Part shown: piece by piece, positions 34,279 through 43,195 of the stretch | How the letters are laid out: each line of letters begins with the position of its first letter | Position numbering within the stretch: the stretch's first letter is position 1 | From: Cochlodiniinecator piscidefendens | GTDB taxonomy: Bacteria > Pseudomonadota > Alphaproteobacteria > Rhodobacterales > Rhodobacteraceae | Reading direction: 5' to 3' | Assembly (NCBI RefSeq): GCF_011326755.1 | Contig: NZ_JAAOIE010000008.1 | Location: 41,652 to 105,651 of the forward strand | DNA: 64,000 nucleotides | Notes under the pieces: generated by a model | What the model saw: only the letters and a program-made list of their open reading frames with translations | Told to the model about the DNA's origin: nothing | The model's database searches: none | Position numbers and translations under genes: made by a program

Positions 34279-35324
34279 AGGGTTTCGGTGACTTTCTTTA
34301 GGTGGCGCGGCGCATCAGGGTTGATACCGCGTTCGGCGGCAACTTGATCCACCATTGCGTAAAACGAAACAATCAAAGCGATCGGGTCCGCCAATACATG
34401 GCCCGCGCGCACATGTTCAAGACAGATTGCGTGTTTTGCCTTATCGGATGTGACAAAAACGTTTGCCCCCTTGGCGGCGATTTGATCAGCGATGCCCACC
34501 AATGCCCCTTCGGCCTGATCGCCTGCCGCAAATCCCAGAACCGGAAAGCCCTCTTCAACAATCGAAACTGGCCCATGCAAAACCTCCGCTGAGGAATAGC
34601 TTTCAGCGTGGATTTGGCAAGTTTCTTTGAATTTCAAAGCAGCCTCGTTTGAAATCGCCCAAACAGGCCCACGCCCCAAAGTGAACAACGAATTTTTACC
34701 GGCGACAGCCGCACGCATTTCAGGCCAATCGATCTGCGTCGCACGGTCTAACGCGTCCGGCAAATTCTGGATCGCAGCGCGCAGGTCTGCGTCCCCTTTC
34801 CATTCCGCCAATAACATCAACCCTGCAACCGCAGAGGTCACAAATGTTTTGGTTGCCGCCACAGAACGTTCTGGCCCAGCATGGATATCCAAACAATGAT
34901 CCGCCATAGCCGCCAATGGTGATGTGCCGTCGTTGGTCAATGCTACGGTCAACGCGCCGTCCCGGCGGGCCGCGCGGGTCATTTCAACGATATCTGGGCT
35001 TTTACCAGATTGCGAAACAGAGAGGCACAGACTGTTATCTAGCTTCAGCGGCGCTTTGTAGATCGACGCAACCGATGGGCCGACCGATGCCACCGGTAAA
35101 CCCAACAACAATTCTCCACAATATTTCAGGTAAGTGCACACATGGTCAGATGATCCACGTGCCACTGTCACAGCAAATCTAGGATCACGGGCAATAATGT
35201 CGACTGCGGCACGAAGAATGCCCACCTGTCCCTCGGACACCAAGCGTTCAACCGCCACTGGAATTTCTTCGATTTCTCGTCGCATTTGCGATGGGGGTTT
35301 TGTTAAAGACATAGCAGCTTTCAT
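34275..35324 (-). CDS. SIS-domain glucosamine-6-phosphate deaminase/isomerase
   Basis: 349 residues, two SIS domains as in the isomerase half of GlmS and in NagB-II/AgaS enzymes. The motif SVSQSGKSPDIVEMTRAARR is in domain 1, and ESYSSAEVLHGPVSIVEEG in domain 2. The N-terminus TKPPSQMRREIEEIPVAVER is typical. There is no glutaminase domain, so it probably deaminates glucosamine-6-phosphate to fructose-6-phosphate. It overlaps nagA and the GntR gene by 4 bp on each side (ATGA). A NagB-II function is strongly implied by position between nagA and the kinase. Confidence 0.88.
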   Translation of the reverse strand: MKAAMSLTKPPSQMRREIEEIPVAVERLVSEGQVGILRAAVDIIARDPRFAVTVARGSSDHVCTYLKYCGELLLGLPVASVGPSVASIYKAPLKLDNSLCLSVSQSGKSPDIVEMTRAARRDGALTVALTNDGTSPLAAMADHCLDIHAGPERSVAATKTFVTSAVAGLMLLAEWKGDADLRAAIQNLPDALDRATQIDWPEMRAAVAGKNSLFTLGRGPVWAISNEAALKFKETCQIHAESYSSAEVLHGPVSIVEEGFPVLGFAAGDQAEGALVGIADQIAAKGANVFVTSDKAKHAICLEHVRAGHVLADPIALIVSFYAMVDQVAAERGINPDAPRHLKKVTETL

Positions 35325-36079
35325 GGATGGGCGAGCCTCATTTCAGCGACGAAGTCGTATGCATCACCGCGGTAAAGCGAACGGGTAAATTCCACCACCC
35401 GGCCGGATGATAAGAAAGAAGTCCGTTCAATTTTCAAACCAGCAGCATTCGGCGTGACGTCTAACAACTCAGCGTCAGCTTCTGATAGGTTAACAGCCGA
35501 AATTTTCTGCGTTGCGCGCTCTGGCCGATTTCCATCTTGACCAAGCACCTCGTAAAGGGAACTTGTCACCGCTAGGGGATTTGGCAGTAAATCCAACGGA
35601 AGAGAGGCCCGTTCAATCGCGATAGGCCGATCCTGCGCATGACGCAGCCGCGCGATACGGGCGACAGAATGTTCAGGCTCTAGGTTCAGCGCTTTTGCCT
35701 CTTCCGATGAGGTCAGAAAGACACCGCGCTCCAGCCAGACGGAATGGCTTTCCATTCCGCGGTTTGACATATCTTCGGTAAAGGATGTGAGCTGAGACAA
35801 TGATTGTTCAACCCGCAGCGTGCTGTCCTGAATAAACGACCCCGACCCCTGCTTTTGCACAACGGACCCTTTATCAACGAGCTCCTGTATAGCTTTGCGC
35901 ACTGTAACCCGTGACAAAGTGGTAATAGCAGCCACTTCACGTTCCGGCGGTAGAGGCGATTCAATCGGCAATAATCCACTGGCGATGCCTTCTTCTATCC
36001 GGCGGCGCAATTGCACATACCGGGGTCCGGCCGTTGCAGATAACCAATGCTCAGGACGTAAAAATTCGGTCACATTCAT
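35321..36079 (-). CDS. GntR-family regulator of amino-sugar genes (NagR-like)
   Basis: 252 residues. The winged helix is PPEREVAAITTLSRVTVRKAIQELVDKG (residues about 43-70), and the UTRA ligand domain follows to the C-terminus. The closest described class is NagR/NagQ/DasR, which senses GlcNAc-6-phosphate or GlcN-6-phosphate. It lies in the nag operon with 4-bp overlaps on both sides. A mirrored pair of operator-like sequences in the intergenic region 36961-37072 is its probable target. Confidence 0.88.
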   Translation of the reverse strand: MNVTEFLRPEHWLSATAGPRYVQLRRRIEEGIASGLLPIESPLPPEREVAAITTLSRVTVRKAIQELVDKGSVVQKQGSGSFIQDSTLRVEQSLSQLTSFTEDMSNRGMESHSVWLERGVFLTSSEEAKALNLEPEHSVARIARLRHAQDRPIAIERASLPLDLLPNPLAVTSSLYEVLGQDGNRPERATQKISAVNLSEADAELLDVTPNAAGLKIERTSFLSSGRVVEFTRSLYRGDAYDFVAEMRLAHP

Positions 36080-36960
36080 TGGATCACCTGCTTTACTTTG
36101 GGGCGTTGCATGGCCAGCGCTAACGCCCCGTCCAACGCGGTTCCTTTTGGATCAGTTATCGCTGCAACAACACTTTGATTGAGATAAGGCGCATAATGGC
36201 GCGCCACGCCCCCCAGCAAACAAATCGGTTCATCGGATTGCCACCGCAACGCCATTAAGGCCCGTTCAATATAAGCCGCACCGGCATCCATACACGCAAG
36301 CGCAGCACTATCGCCTTCTTGGGCAGCCCGTATAATGCGCGGCGCCAATCCCGCCAATTCCCCCGGAGACATTTCAGCCCCCTCTACGATCAACGCCGCA
36401 GGGCTTTTGTATTGGCTTAGAACCTCTTGTAACAAAGGTGTCATAGGAACCAATCCATCAACGGCATGCAGTGCTTGAGACTGAATTCGCAGCCCAAGCC
36501 AGGCACCCGACGCTTCATCGCCGTGACGCAGACCATATCCCCCCATCAATTGCACACCACCCGCCACTTGACGCGCGGCGAACGATCCGGTCCCGATACT
36601 GACAACAACGCCGTCATGCGGCCCCAGCGCGCCAACAACTGCAGTTTTACGATCATCCCCGACAAAGGCGTTTTTCAATCCAAGCTCGCGTGAAACCTGC
36701 GCGGCAATGTTGGGGCACAACACACCTGCCAACCCCACATAGGCCAAGGTAGACTTAACACGTTCCACGGCAACGCCAGCCTTTGCAGCGAGTTCACTTA
36801 ATCCATTTTCCAACACGGCCATTGCGCCTTGGTAATCTGAATGAACATTCGCGCTCCCTAAAATCACGTCATATCGGGTCGCACCACACAACAGAGTAAA
36901 TCGGCAGGACGTTCCGCCACCATCTACCCCTAATACCATATCTATCTCTGTATCCGCCAT
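36076..36960 (-). CDS. BadF/BcrA-type N-acetylglucosamine / N-acetylmuramic acid kinase
   Basis: 294 residues, ASKHA fold. The phosphate-1 loop is MVLGVDGGGTSCRFTLL, the phosphate-2 block GVVSIGTGSFAARQ, with GYGLRHGDEASGAWLG in the middle. Kinases of this family phosphorylate GlcNAc (NagK) or both MurNAc and GlcNAc (MurK type). Because murQ is divergent from it and no PTS is present, it probably makes MurNAc-6-phosphate and GlcNAc-6-phosphate in the cytoplasm. An operator-like repeat touches the start codon. An in-frame ATG seven codons later is an alternative start. Confidence 0.86.
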   Translation of the reverse strand: MADTEIDMVLGVDGGGTSCRFTLLCGATRYDVILGSANVHSDYQGAMAVLENGLSELAAKAGVAVERVKSTLAYVGLAGVLCPNIAAQVSRELGLKNAFVGDDRKTAVVGALGPHDGVVVSIGTGSFAARQVAGGVQLMGGYGLRHGDEASGAWLGLRIQSQALHAVDGLVPMTPLLQEVLSQYKSPAALIVEGAEMSPGELAGLAPRIIRAAQEGDSAALACMDAGAAYIERALMALRWQSDEPICLLGGVARHYAPYLNQSVVAAITDPKGTALDGALALAMQRPKVKQVIQ

Positions 36961-36985
36961 AAGATACCTATATGATACCTTTGTG
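36961..36985. promoter_or_regulatory. Amino-sugar operator, left copy
   Basis: AAGATACC-N6-ATACCTTT runs from the base next to the kinase start codon. It is the mirror image of the right copy at 37048-37072 (19 of the first 22 positions match). Probable site of the GntR regulator at 35321; binding here would also cover the kinase ribosome-binding site. Confidence 0.7.
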
Positions 36986-37047
36986 CAAAAAACAAAGCCA
37001 ATATAGCCAAATTTGGTAATTTTTTAGATTTTACACAAAATATCTGG

Positions 37048-37072
37048 ACAAAAGGTATTACATCGGTATCTT
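37048..37072. promoter_or_regulatory. Amino-sugar operator, right copy
   Basis: On the minus strand it reads AAGATACC-N6-ATACCTTT, inverted relative to the left copy. It ends 26 bp before the murQ start codon. A small palindrome, CCAAATTTGG, lies midway at 37007-37016. Together these give a symmetric divergent promoter. Confidence 0.7.
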
Positions 37073-37098
37073 ATTCAGCAACTAAAGGGGGAAATCTA

Positions 37099-37980
37099 AT
37101 GTCGCTGCCAGTGACAGAAAGCGTATGCGACGCCTCAGCCGCATTAGACGCGCAGCCAACGGAAAAAGTGGCGCACCTATTGCTTGAGACACAGCAAACA
37201 GCGCTAAGCGCCATAAACACGGCCTTACCGAATATCACCAAAGCTGCCGCGATAATGGCCCAAACCATTCGCGCAGGCGGTCGTTTGATTTATGCGGGTG
37301 CCGGATCATCCGGCCTTATGGCCATGGCGGATGCACTTGAATTGGCGGGTACATTTGGAATTTCGACAGATCAGGTGAAAATCTTGATGGCAGGTGGCTT
37401 TCCTACAGATTCACATATGCCCGGCCATACCGAAGATGATGCCCATGCCGCACGCGCTGATGCCGGTGAAATAGAGGCCCGCGATACGGTCATTGCTCTT
37501 TCAGCGAGCGGAACAACCCCCTATCCCACCGCTATTTTGACAGCTGCAAAAGATGCAGGGGCGAGTCGCATCGCAATCGCAAACAACATCGGCGCCCCGT
37601 TCTTTGAGTTGGCTGATGTCGCGATTTGCCTGCCGACGCCCCCCGAACTCATCGCGGGATCGACCAGGATGGGCGCAGGCTCCGCACAAAAAGTGGCACT
37701 CAACACGATGTCCACATTGATGGGCGTAGAATTGGGCCATGTCTATGACGGCATGATGGTGAACCTTGTCGCGGACAACCTCAAACTGCGCAATCGCGCG
37801 GTTGGCATGGTCACCCAAATTGCAAACACCGATGCCTCAACCGCAATTGGTCATTTGGAAACCTGCAACTGGGCGGTAAAACCCGCGATCCTTATGGCCT
37901 CCGGCGCATCGCACGACACGGCATTTTACTTATTGAGCACAACCCAGGGCCACCTCAGGGCGGCACTGGAAAAACTTTAA
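37099..37980 (+). CDS. murQ: N-acetylmuramic acid 6-phosphate etherase
   Basis: 293 residues with a SIS domain. The MurQ signatures are AGAGSSGLMAMADALELAGTFG (about residues 69-90), DTVIALSASGTTPY and GSTRMGAGSAQKVALNTMST. It splits the lactyl ether of MurNAc-6-phosphate to GlcNAc-6-phosphate and D-lactate. A GGGGGAA ribosome-binding site precedes ATG 37099. It heads the plus-strand operon with a CUT1 importer. No anmK (anhydro-MurNAc kinase), nagZ or murP is visible. The product goes to NagA on the other arm. Confidence 0.94.
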   Translation: MSLPVTESVCDASAALDAQPTEKVAHLLLETQQTALSAINTALPNITKAAAIMAQTIRAGGRLIYAGAGSSGLMAMADALELAGTFGISTDQVKILMAGGFPTDSHMPGHTEDDAHAARADAGEIEARDTVIALSASGTTPYPTAILTAAKDAGASRIAIANNIGAPFFELADVAICLPTPPELIAGSTRMGAGSAQKVALNTMSTLMGVELGHVYDGMMVNLVADNLKLRNRAVGMVTQIANTDASTAIGHLETCNWAVKPAILMASGASHDTAFYLLSTTQGHLRAALEKL

Positions 37981-38021
37981 GTCACCGGGAAAATCCGGGT
38001 CAATTTTAAGGGAGAAGAAAT

Positions 38022-39275
38022 ATGATCAAATCCACAGCAAAAACGGCTCTTTTGGCCTCGACCCTATTGGGCGCGACGGCTGCGATGGCTGAAACCACGC
38101 TCACAATCGAAAGCTGGCGCAATGATGACCTTGCGCTTTGGCAATCTCAGATTATTCCTGCGTTTGAGGCAGAGCACCCCGACATCAACGTCGTGTTCGC
38201 ACCGTCCTCCCCTGCGGAGTACAACGCTGTTTTGAACTCAAAGCTCGACGCGGGATCCGCCGGTGATCTTATCACCTGTCGCCCGTTTGACGCGTCACTT
38301 GCGCTTTATGACGCCGGCCAATTGGCAGACCTCAGCGATCTATCCGGCATGGATAACTTCTCTGACGTGGCAAAATCAGCATGGCAAACCGATGATGGTG
38401 CAGCAACCTTCTGCGTGCCGATGGCATCGGTGATTCACGGCTTCATTTACAACAAAGAAGCGTTTGATGAACTCGGTCTTGCAGCCCCTGAAACCGAAGC
38501 AGAGTTTTTCGCCGCATTGGACGCGATCCAAGCAGACGGAAACTACATTCCGCTTGCCATGGGGACTAATGACCAATGGGAAGCGGCGACAATGGGCTAC
38601 AACAACATCGGTCCAAACTACTGGAACGGTGAAGAGGGCCGCCTTGCCCTTATCGCGGGTGACCAAAGCCTAACCGACGAACAATGGGTTGCACCATATC
38701 GCACGTTGGCCCGTTGGGGTGCTTATATGGGCGACGGATATGAGGCCCAAACCTACCCAGACAGCCAAAACCTGTTCACTTTGGGGCGCGCCGCGGTCTA
38801 TCCAGCAGGCAGCTGGGAAATCTCAGGTTTTAACGGCTTGGCAGATTTTGAAATGGGCGCGTTCCGCCCACCGGTGCAAAACGCTGGTGACGAATGCTAT
38901 ATTTCAGATCACACCGACATCGCGCTTGGCCTGAATGCCGCCAGCCCGAACGCCGAAGCAGGTCGTATTTTCCTTGATTGGGTTGGATCATCTGAATTTG
39001 CTTCCCTCTATGCAAACGCATTACCGGGGTTCTTTTCCCTGTCAAACCACGCAGTTGATATGGAAGATCCTCTTGCACAGGAATTCGTAAGCTGGCGTGG
39101 TGATTGTCATTCAACCATCCGTTCCACTTATCAAATTCTGTCTCGCGGCACTCCGAACCTCGAAACGGAAACTTGGAACGCCTCCGTTGCGGCGATCAAA
39201 GGCACAGAAACCCCAGAAGACGCAGGCGCCCGTCTGCAAGAGGGTCTGGCAAGCTGGTACGAACCCCAGCAATAA
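38022..39275 (+). CDS. CUT1 binding protein of the murQ operon
   Basis: 417 residues. The signal peptide is IKSTAKTALLASTLLGATAA, cleaved near AMA-ET, followed by TTLTIESWRNDDLALWQSQI. It is a family 1 solute-binding protein, preceded by GGGAGAAG. It lies between murQ and the permeases, so its ligand is probably MurNAc, a GlcNAc-MurNAc compound or another amino sugar. That ligand is an inference from the operon, not visible in the sequence. Confidence 0.86.
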   Translation: MIKSTAKTALLASTLLGATAAMAETTLTIESWRNDDLALWQSQIIPAFEAEHPDINVVFAPSSPAEYNAVLNSKLDAGSAGDLITCRPFDASLALYDAGQLADLSDLSGMDNFSDVAKSAWQTDDGAATFCVPMASVIHGFIYNKEAFDELGLAAPETEAEFFAALDAIQADGNYIPLAMGTNDQWEAATMGYNNIGPNYWNGEEGRLALIAGDQSLTDEQWVAPYRTLARWGAYMGDGYEAQTYPDSQNLFTLGRAAVYPAGSWEISGFNGLADFEMGAFRPPVQNAGDECYISDHTDIALGLNAASPNAEAGRIFLDWVGSSEFASLYANALPGFFSLSNHAVDMEDPLAQEFVSWRGDCHSTIRSTYQILSRGTPNLETETWNASVAAIKGTETPEDAGARLQEGLASWYEPQQ

Positions 39276-39288
39276 ACACCACTCGCGA

Positions 39289-39324
39289 AATATCCGGGCG
39301 TGGCAACGCGTCCGGGTATTTTGT
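39289..39324 (+). terminator. Attenuator between murQ-operon binding protein and permease
   Basis: AATATCCGGGCG (39289-39300) pairs with CGTCCGGGTATT (39309-39320), a 12-bp stem with two G-U pairs and an 8-nt loop, then TTG. The T-tail is short, so leaky termination is likely. Confidence 0.72.
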
Positions 39325-39353
39325 TCAGCCCACCCATCAAAATAGGACAGGCT

Positions 39354-40268
39354 ATGCAATTCCCCCGTATCAAATGGCATATTGTGGTTTTTCTGGCACC
39401 GGCGGTGCTTGTTTACTCTGCAATCATGATTTTCCCGCTGTTCAACACGCTGCGCCTCGCGCTTTACACCGAAGTTGACCAAACGCGGCTGTTTGTCGGG
39501 CTGGAAAATTTCCGCACGCTCTTTGGTGATCCTTTGTGGTCTGATGCCTTCTGGAATGCGCTGTGGAATAATATGGTTTTCTTCGTGGTGCATATGCTGG
39601 TGCAAAACCCGGTCGGTATTTTGCTTGCCGCGCTGCTGAGCCACCCAAAACTGCGCATGGCTGCGTTTTATCGCACTGCCATTTTCATCCCCACGATCCT
39701 AAGCTTTGTGATCGTTGGTTTTGCGTGGAAGCTGATCTTATCCCCCCTTTGGGGCATCGCGCCGGATTTGCTGGATGTAGTTGGGTTAAAATCCCTGTTC
39801 CAACCTTGGTTGGGGCGTGAAGGCACAGCATTGCTGACGCTTTCGCTGATTTCCGTTTGGCAGTTTGTCGGCATACCGATGATGCTGACCTATGCTGCAC
39901 TTCTGTCGATCCCTGATGAAATTCTAGAAGCCGGAGAATGTGATGGCATCACCGGATTTTCCGCCTTTTGGAAAATCAAACTGCCGTTGATCCTACCGTC
40001 AATCGGCATCATATCCGTTCTGACATTTGTGGCCAATTTCAACGCCTTTGACCTGATTTATACCACCCAAGGCGCGCTGGCGGGGCCAGATTTTTCAACC
40101 GATATTCTGGGCACCATGATGTATCGCACATTCTTTGGGTTCCAATTGCAATTGGGTGATCCACATATGGGGTCCGCCATTGCGTCCGGCATGTTTGCTG
40201 TGATCCTGATCGGGGTGTGCGTCTACCTCTTTGGCATTCAAACGCGGCTGCGCCGCTACCAGTTTTAA
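39354..40268 (+). CDS. CUT1 permease 1 of the murQ operon (MalF type)
   Basis: 304 residues from ATG 39354, with AGGA 6 nt upstream; an in-frame start at 39300 lies in the attenuator and is rejected. Six membrane segments start with WHIVVFLAPAVLVYSAIMIF. The EAA-type loop is EAGECDGITGFSAFWKIKLP. It is 12 bp upstream of permease 2. Confidence 0.87.
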   Translation: MQFPRIKWHIVVFLAPAVLVYSAIMIFPLFNTLRLALYTEVDQTRLFVGLENFRTLFGDPLWSDAFWNALWNNMVFFVVHMLVQNPVGILLAALLSHPKLRMAAFYRTAIFIPTILSFVIVGFAWKLILSPLWGIAPDLLDVVGLKSLFQPWLGREGTALLTLSLISVWQFVGIPMMLTYAALLSIPDEILEAGECDGITGFSAFWKIKLPLILPSIGIISVLTFVANFNAFDLIYTTQGALAGPDFSTDILGTMMYRTFFGFQLQLGDPHMGSAIASGMFAVILIGVCVYLFGIQTRLRRYQF

Positions 40269-40280
40269 GGGGAATTTGAC

Positions 40281-41120
40281 ATGAATTCTGCCCGCACCGC
40301 CCTCAGCCGCAAAATCGCCGTTCATGCTGTTTTGATCACCTATGTCGTGATCGCATTGTTTCCGGTTTTTGTCATTCTGATCAATAGCTTCAAAACCCGC
40401 CGCGCGATTTTTCGCGAACCACTTGCCCTGCCCAACGCTGATAGTTTTACCTGGGAAGGCTATCAAACCGTCCTGAACCAAGGCGACTTTCTGCAATATT
40501 TCCAGAACTCTTTTGTCGTCACGGTCGTGTCGCTGTTTTTCATCCTGCTGTTTGGCGCAATGGCCGCCTTTGCGCTCGCGGAATATCGGTTCAAAGGCAA
40601 TACGGTGATGGGCCTCTACCTTGCGCTTGGGATCATGATCCCGATCCGCATCGGCACCGTCGCTATTTTGGATTTGATGGTGCAAACCGGGCTGGTGAAT
40701 ACGCTAATGGCACTGATCCTCGTTTATACAGCCCAAGGTCTGCCGCTCGCGGTGTTTATTCTCAGCGAATTTATGCAACAAGTGTCCGACGACCTAAAGA
40801 ACGCTGGCCGCATTGACGGGCTGAATGAATACACGATCTTTTTCAAACTGGTGCTGCCGCTGATGCGCCCCGCCATGGCGACGGTGGCCGTGTTTAACAT
40901 GATCCCGATCTGGAATGACCTATGGTTTCCGCTCATCCTTGCGCCGGCTGAATCGGTCAAAACGCTTACGCTAGGATCGCAAGTCTTCATTGGGCAATAC
41001 GTGACCAATTGGAACGCAGTTCTTGCCGCGCTTGGCCTTGCCATCATCCCGGTGATCATCCTTTATACCCTATTTTCGCGTCAGTTGATCCGGGGTATCA
41101 CATCGGGGGCGGTGAAATGA
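40281..41120 (+). CDS. CUT1 permease 2 of the murQ operon (MalG type)
   Basis: 279 residues, six membrane segments. The first is IAVHAVLITYVVIALFPVFV, and the EAA-type loop is KNAGRIDGLNEYTIFFKLVLP. AAGGGGAA precedes the ATG. The stop overlaps the next gene's start as ATGA. Confidence 0.87.
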   Translation: MNSARTALSRKIAVHAVLITYVVIALFPVFVILINSFKTRRAIFREPLALPNADSFTWEGYQTVLNQGDFLQYFQNSFVVTVVSLFFILLFGAMAAFALAEYRFKGNTVMGLYLALGIMIPIRIGTVAILDLMVQTGLVNTLMALILVYTAQGLPLAVFILSEFMQQVSDDLKNAGRIDGLNEYTIFFKLVLPLMRPAMATVAVFNMIPIWNDLWFPLILAPAESVKTLTLGSQVFIGQYVTNWNAVLAALGLAIIPVIILYTLFSRQLIRGITSGAVK

Positions 41121-42151
41121 TACGTGTTCTTATCGCCGGGCTTGGCAATATGGGGTTGTCCCATGCGCTCGCCCATCATCATCACGCAGAGGTCCAAATC
41201 GTTGGGTTGGTAAACCGTTCTGGCGAGGTGGATCATCCCGACCTGCAATCCTACCCGGTGTTTACCGATTTTCACGCCGCACTGGCCGAAACAAAACCTG
41301 ACCTTGTTGTTGTTGCCACCTATTCCGACAGCCACGCTGATTTCGCCATTGCGGCGATGCAATCCGGTGCGCATGTTTTCGTGGAAAAGCCTTTGGCAAC
41401 CACGGTCACAGATGCCGTTCGGGTCGTCGATTGCGCGATTGAAACCGGCAAAAAACTGGTGATTGGCTATATCCTGCGCCATCATCCCAGCTGGCAACGC
41501 CTGATTGCTGAGGCTCGTGATCTGGGTGGCCCTTATGTGTTTCGCCTGAATCTGAACCAGCAATCAGACGGCCCCACCTGGGAAACCCACAAAGCGCTGA
41601 TGCAGACCACCTCCCCCATTGTGGATTGCGGTGTGCATTACGTGGATGTCATGTGCCAAATTACCGATGCTCAACCTATACGTGTTAATGGAATGGGCCT
41701 GCGTCTGTCTGACGAAATCGCACCGGATATGTATAACTACGGCCAGTTTCAGGTGACATTTGATGATAACTCCGTCGGCTGGTATGAGGCAGGCTGGGGA
41801 CCGATGATGTCTGAAACCGCTTTTTTCGTCAAAGACATCATCAGCCCAAATGGCGCGGTTTCCATAACGGACGGGAACAAAGGGGCCTCAGACGATGTTG
41901 ATGGGCACACCCGCGTTGGCGGTATTCTTGTGCATCGCCCCTCTGGTGACACCCAAATTGACATGCCGGACGAACCCGGCCACCAAACCCTTTGCGATAC
42001 CGAACAGGCCTATATCCTGCACGCCATCGCCCACGACATCGACCTGACGCGCCACATGAATGACGCCGTGCAATCGCTGCGCATCTGCCTTGCTGCGGAT
42101 GAAAGCATTCGCACCGGCCGCGCGATTGACCTGACCGGAGAGCCAAAATGA
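41117..42151 (+). CDS. Gfo/Idh/MocA oxidoreductase in the murQ operon
   Basis: 344 residues from ATG 41117, set by the ATGA overlap with permease 2. The Rossmann motif [20 protein letters not shown] is at residues 5-24, the EKP motif in [17 protein letters not shown], and the His segment in [14 protein letters not shown]. It also overlaps the ATPase by 4 bp, so it is tightly embedded between transporter genes. Known MurNAc or GlcNAc catabolism has no such step. It may oxidise a sugar residue imported by the same transporter. It is distinct from the two copies in the iol operon. Confidence 0.86.
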   Translation: MIRVLIAGLGNMGLSHALAHHHHAEVQIVGLVNRSGEVDHPDLQSYPVFTDFHAALAETKPDLVVVATYSDSHADFAIAAMQSGAHVFVEKPLATTVTDAVRVVDCAIETGKKLVIGYILRHHPSWQRLIAEARDLGGPYVFRLNLNQQSDGPTWETHKALMQTTSPIVDCGVHYVDVMCQITDAQPIRVNGMGLRLSDEIAPDMYNYGQFQVTFDDNSVGWYEAGWGPMMSETAFFVKDIISPNGAVSITDGNKGASDDVDGHTRVGGILVHRPSGDTQIDMPDEPGHQTLCDTEQAYILHAIAHDIDLTRHMNDAVQSLRICLAADESIRTGRAIDLTGEPK

Positions 42152-43122
42152 CCGCCCTTATCTTAGACAACGTTTGTAAATCCTTTGGCGAGGTCGAAGT
42201 CCTAAAGAACATCAACCTCACAGTTGAGGACGGGGAATTTGTCGTATTTGTCGGCCCGTCGGGTTGCGGGAAATCCACCCTGCTGCGGGTCATTGCCGGG
42301 CTAGAGGATGCAACCAAAGGTACCGTGCAAATCGGTGAGCGCATGGTCAACGCTATCCCACCTGCCAAACGCGGCATTGCGATGGTGTTTCAATCCTACG
42401 CGCTTTATCCGCATCTGTCAGTTGCCGGGAACATGGGGCTTGGCCTGAAACAGGAAAAGACCCCGAAAGACGAAATCATCAAACGCGTTGGCGAAGCGGC
42501 GAGGATGCTGTCGCTCACTGAATATCTAGATCGTCGCCCATCGGAATTGTCCGGCGGTCAACGTCAGCGGGTTGCCATTGGACGCGCCATAGTGCGTAAA
42601 CCGGATCTGTTTTTATTTGATGAGCCACTGTCCAATCTCGACGCTGCGTTGCGCATGAACACCCGTATCGAAATCGCCAACCTGCACCGTCAATTGGCGG
42701 CCTCGATGATCTATGTGACCCACGACCAGACAGAGGCGATGACCCTCGCGGATAAAATCGTTGTGCTGCGGGATGGACAGGTTGAACAAGTCGGCGCGCC
42801 GATGGAACTTTATAACAACCCTGCCAATCAATTCGTAGCGGGGTTCCTTGGGGCGCCGTCAATGAATTTTCTGCGCCACGGTGAAAACTCCCTTGGCATT
42901 CGCCCGGAACATATTCAACTGGCGGAAACGGGCCTTAGCGCGCGCGTAACGCATGTGGAACGCTTAGGCGGGGAAACAAACGCCATTCTAGTAACAGAGC
43001 ATGACGAACCCATCACAGTGCGTTTCTTTGGTCAGCACAACATCGCAGTTGGCGAAGCGGTTCATTTAACCTGGGATGCTGCCAATCAGTTTATGTTCAA
43101 CGCCGCAGGTGAACGCATATAA
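42148..43122 (+). CDS. CUT1 ATPase of the murQ operon
   Basis: 324 residues. Walker A is [19 protein letters not shown], the signature [14 protein letters not shown], and Walker [14 protein letters not shown]. The C-terminal TOBE-like part is shorter than in MalK ([13 protein letters not shown], then about 65 residues). It is coupled to the preceding oxidoreductase by an ATGA overlap and is the last gene of the operon. A candidate parS site lies 50 bp beyond its stop. Confidence 0.88.
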   Translation: MTALILDNVCKSFGEVEVLKNINLTVEDGEFVVFVGPSGCGKSTLLRVIAGLEDATKGTVQIGERMVNAIPPAKRGIAMVFQSYALYPHLSVAGNMGLGLKQEKTPKDEIIKRVGEAARMLSLTEYLDRRPSELSGGQRQRVAIGRAIVRKPDLFLFDEPLSNLDAALRMNTRIEIANLHRQLAASMIYVTHDQTEAMTLADKIVVLRDGQVEQVGAPMELYNNPANQFVAGFLGAPSMNFLRHGENSLGIRPEHIQLAETGLSARVTHVERLGGETNAILVTEHDEPITVRFFGQHNIAVGEAVHLTWDAANQFMFNAAGERI

Positions 43123-43171
43123 ACGCGAAATCCTAAAAGCGTATTTTTCAAAAAACCGCAAAATTCAACTT

Positions 43172-43187
43172 TGTCCCCGCAGGGACA
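43172..43187. other. Candidate parS site 1
   Basis: TGTCCCCGCAGGGACA, one mismatch from the consensus palindrome TGTCCCCGCGGGGACA. It lies between the murQ operon and the initiator gene, 9 bp beyond the initiator stop. Confidence 0.7.
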
Positions 43188-43195
43188 GAGGGGGA

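Noticed and set aside
43121..43150. Terminator after the murQ-operon ATPase gene
   Set aside because: Only a 4-bp ACGC/GCGT stem with an 11-nt loop before the T-run; too weak to call.
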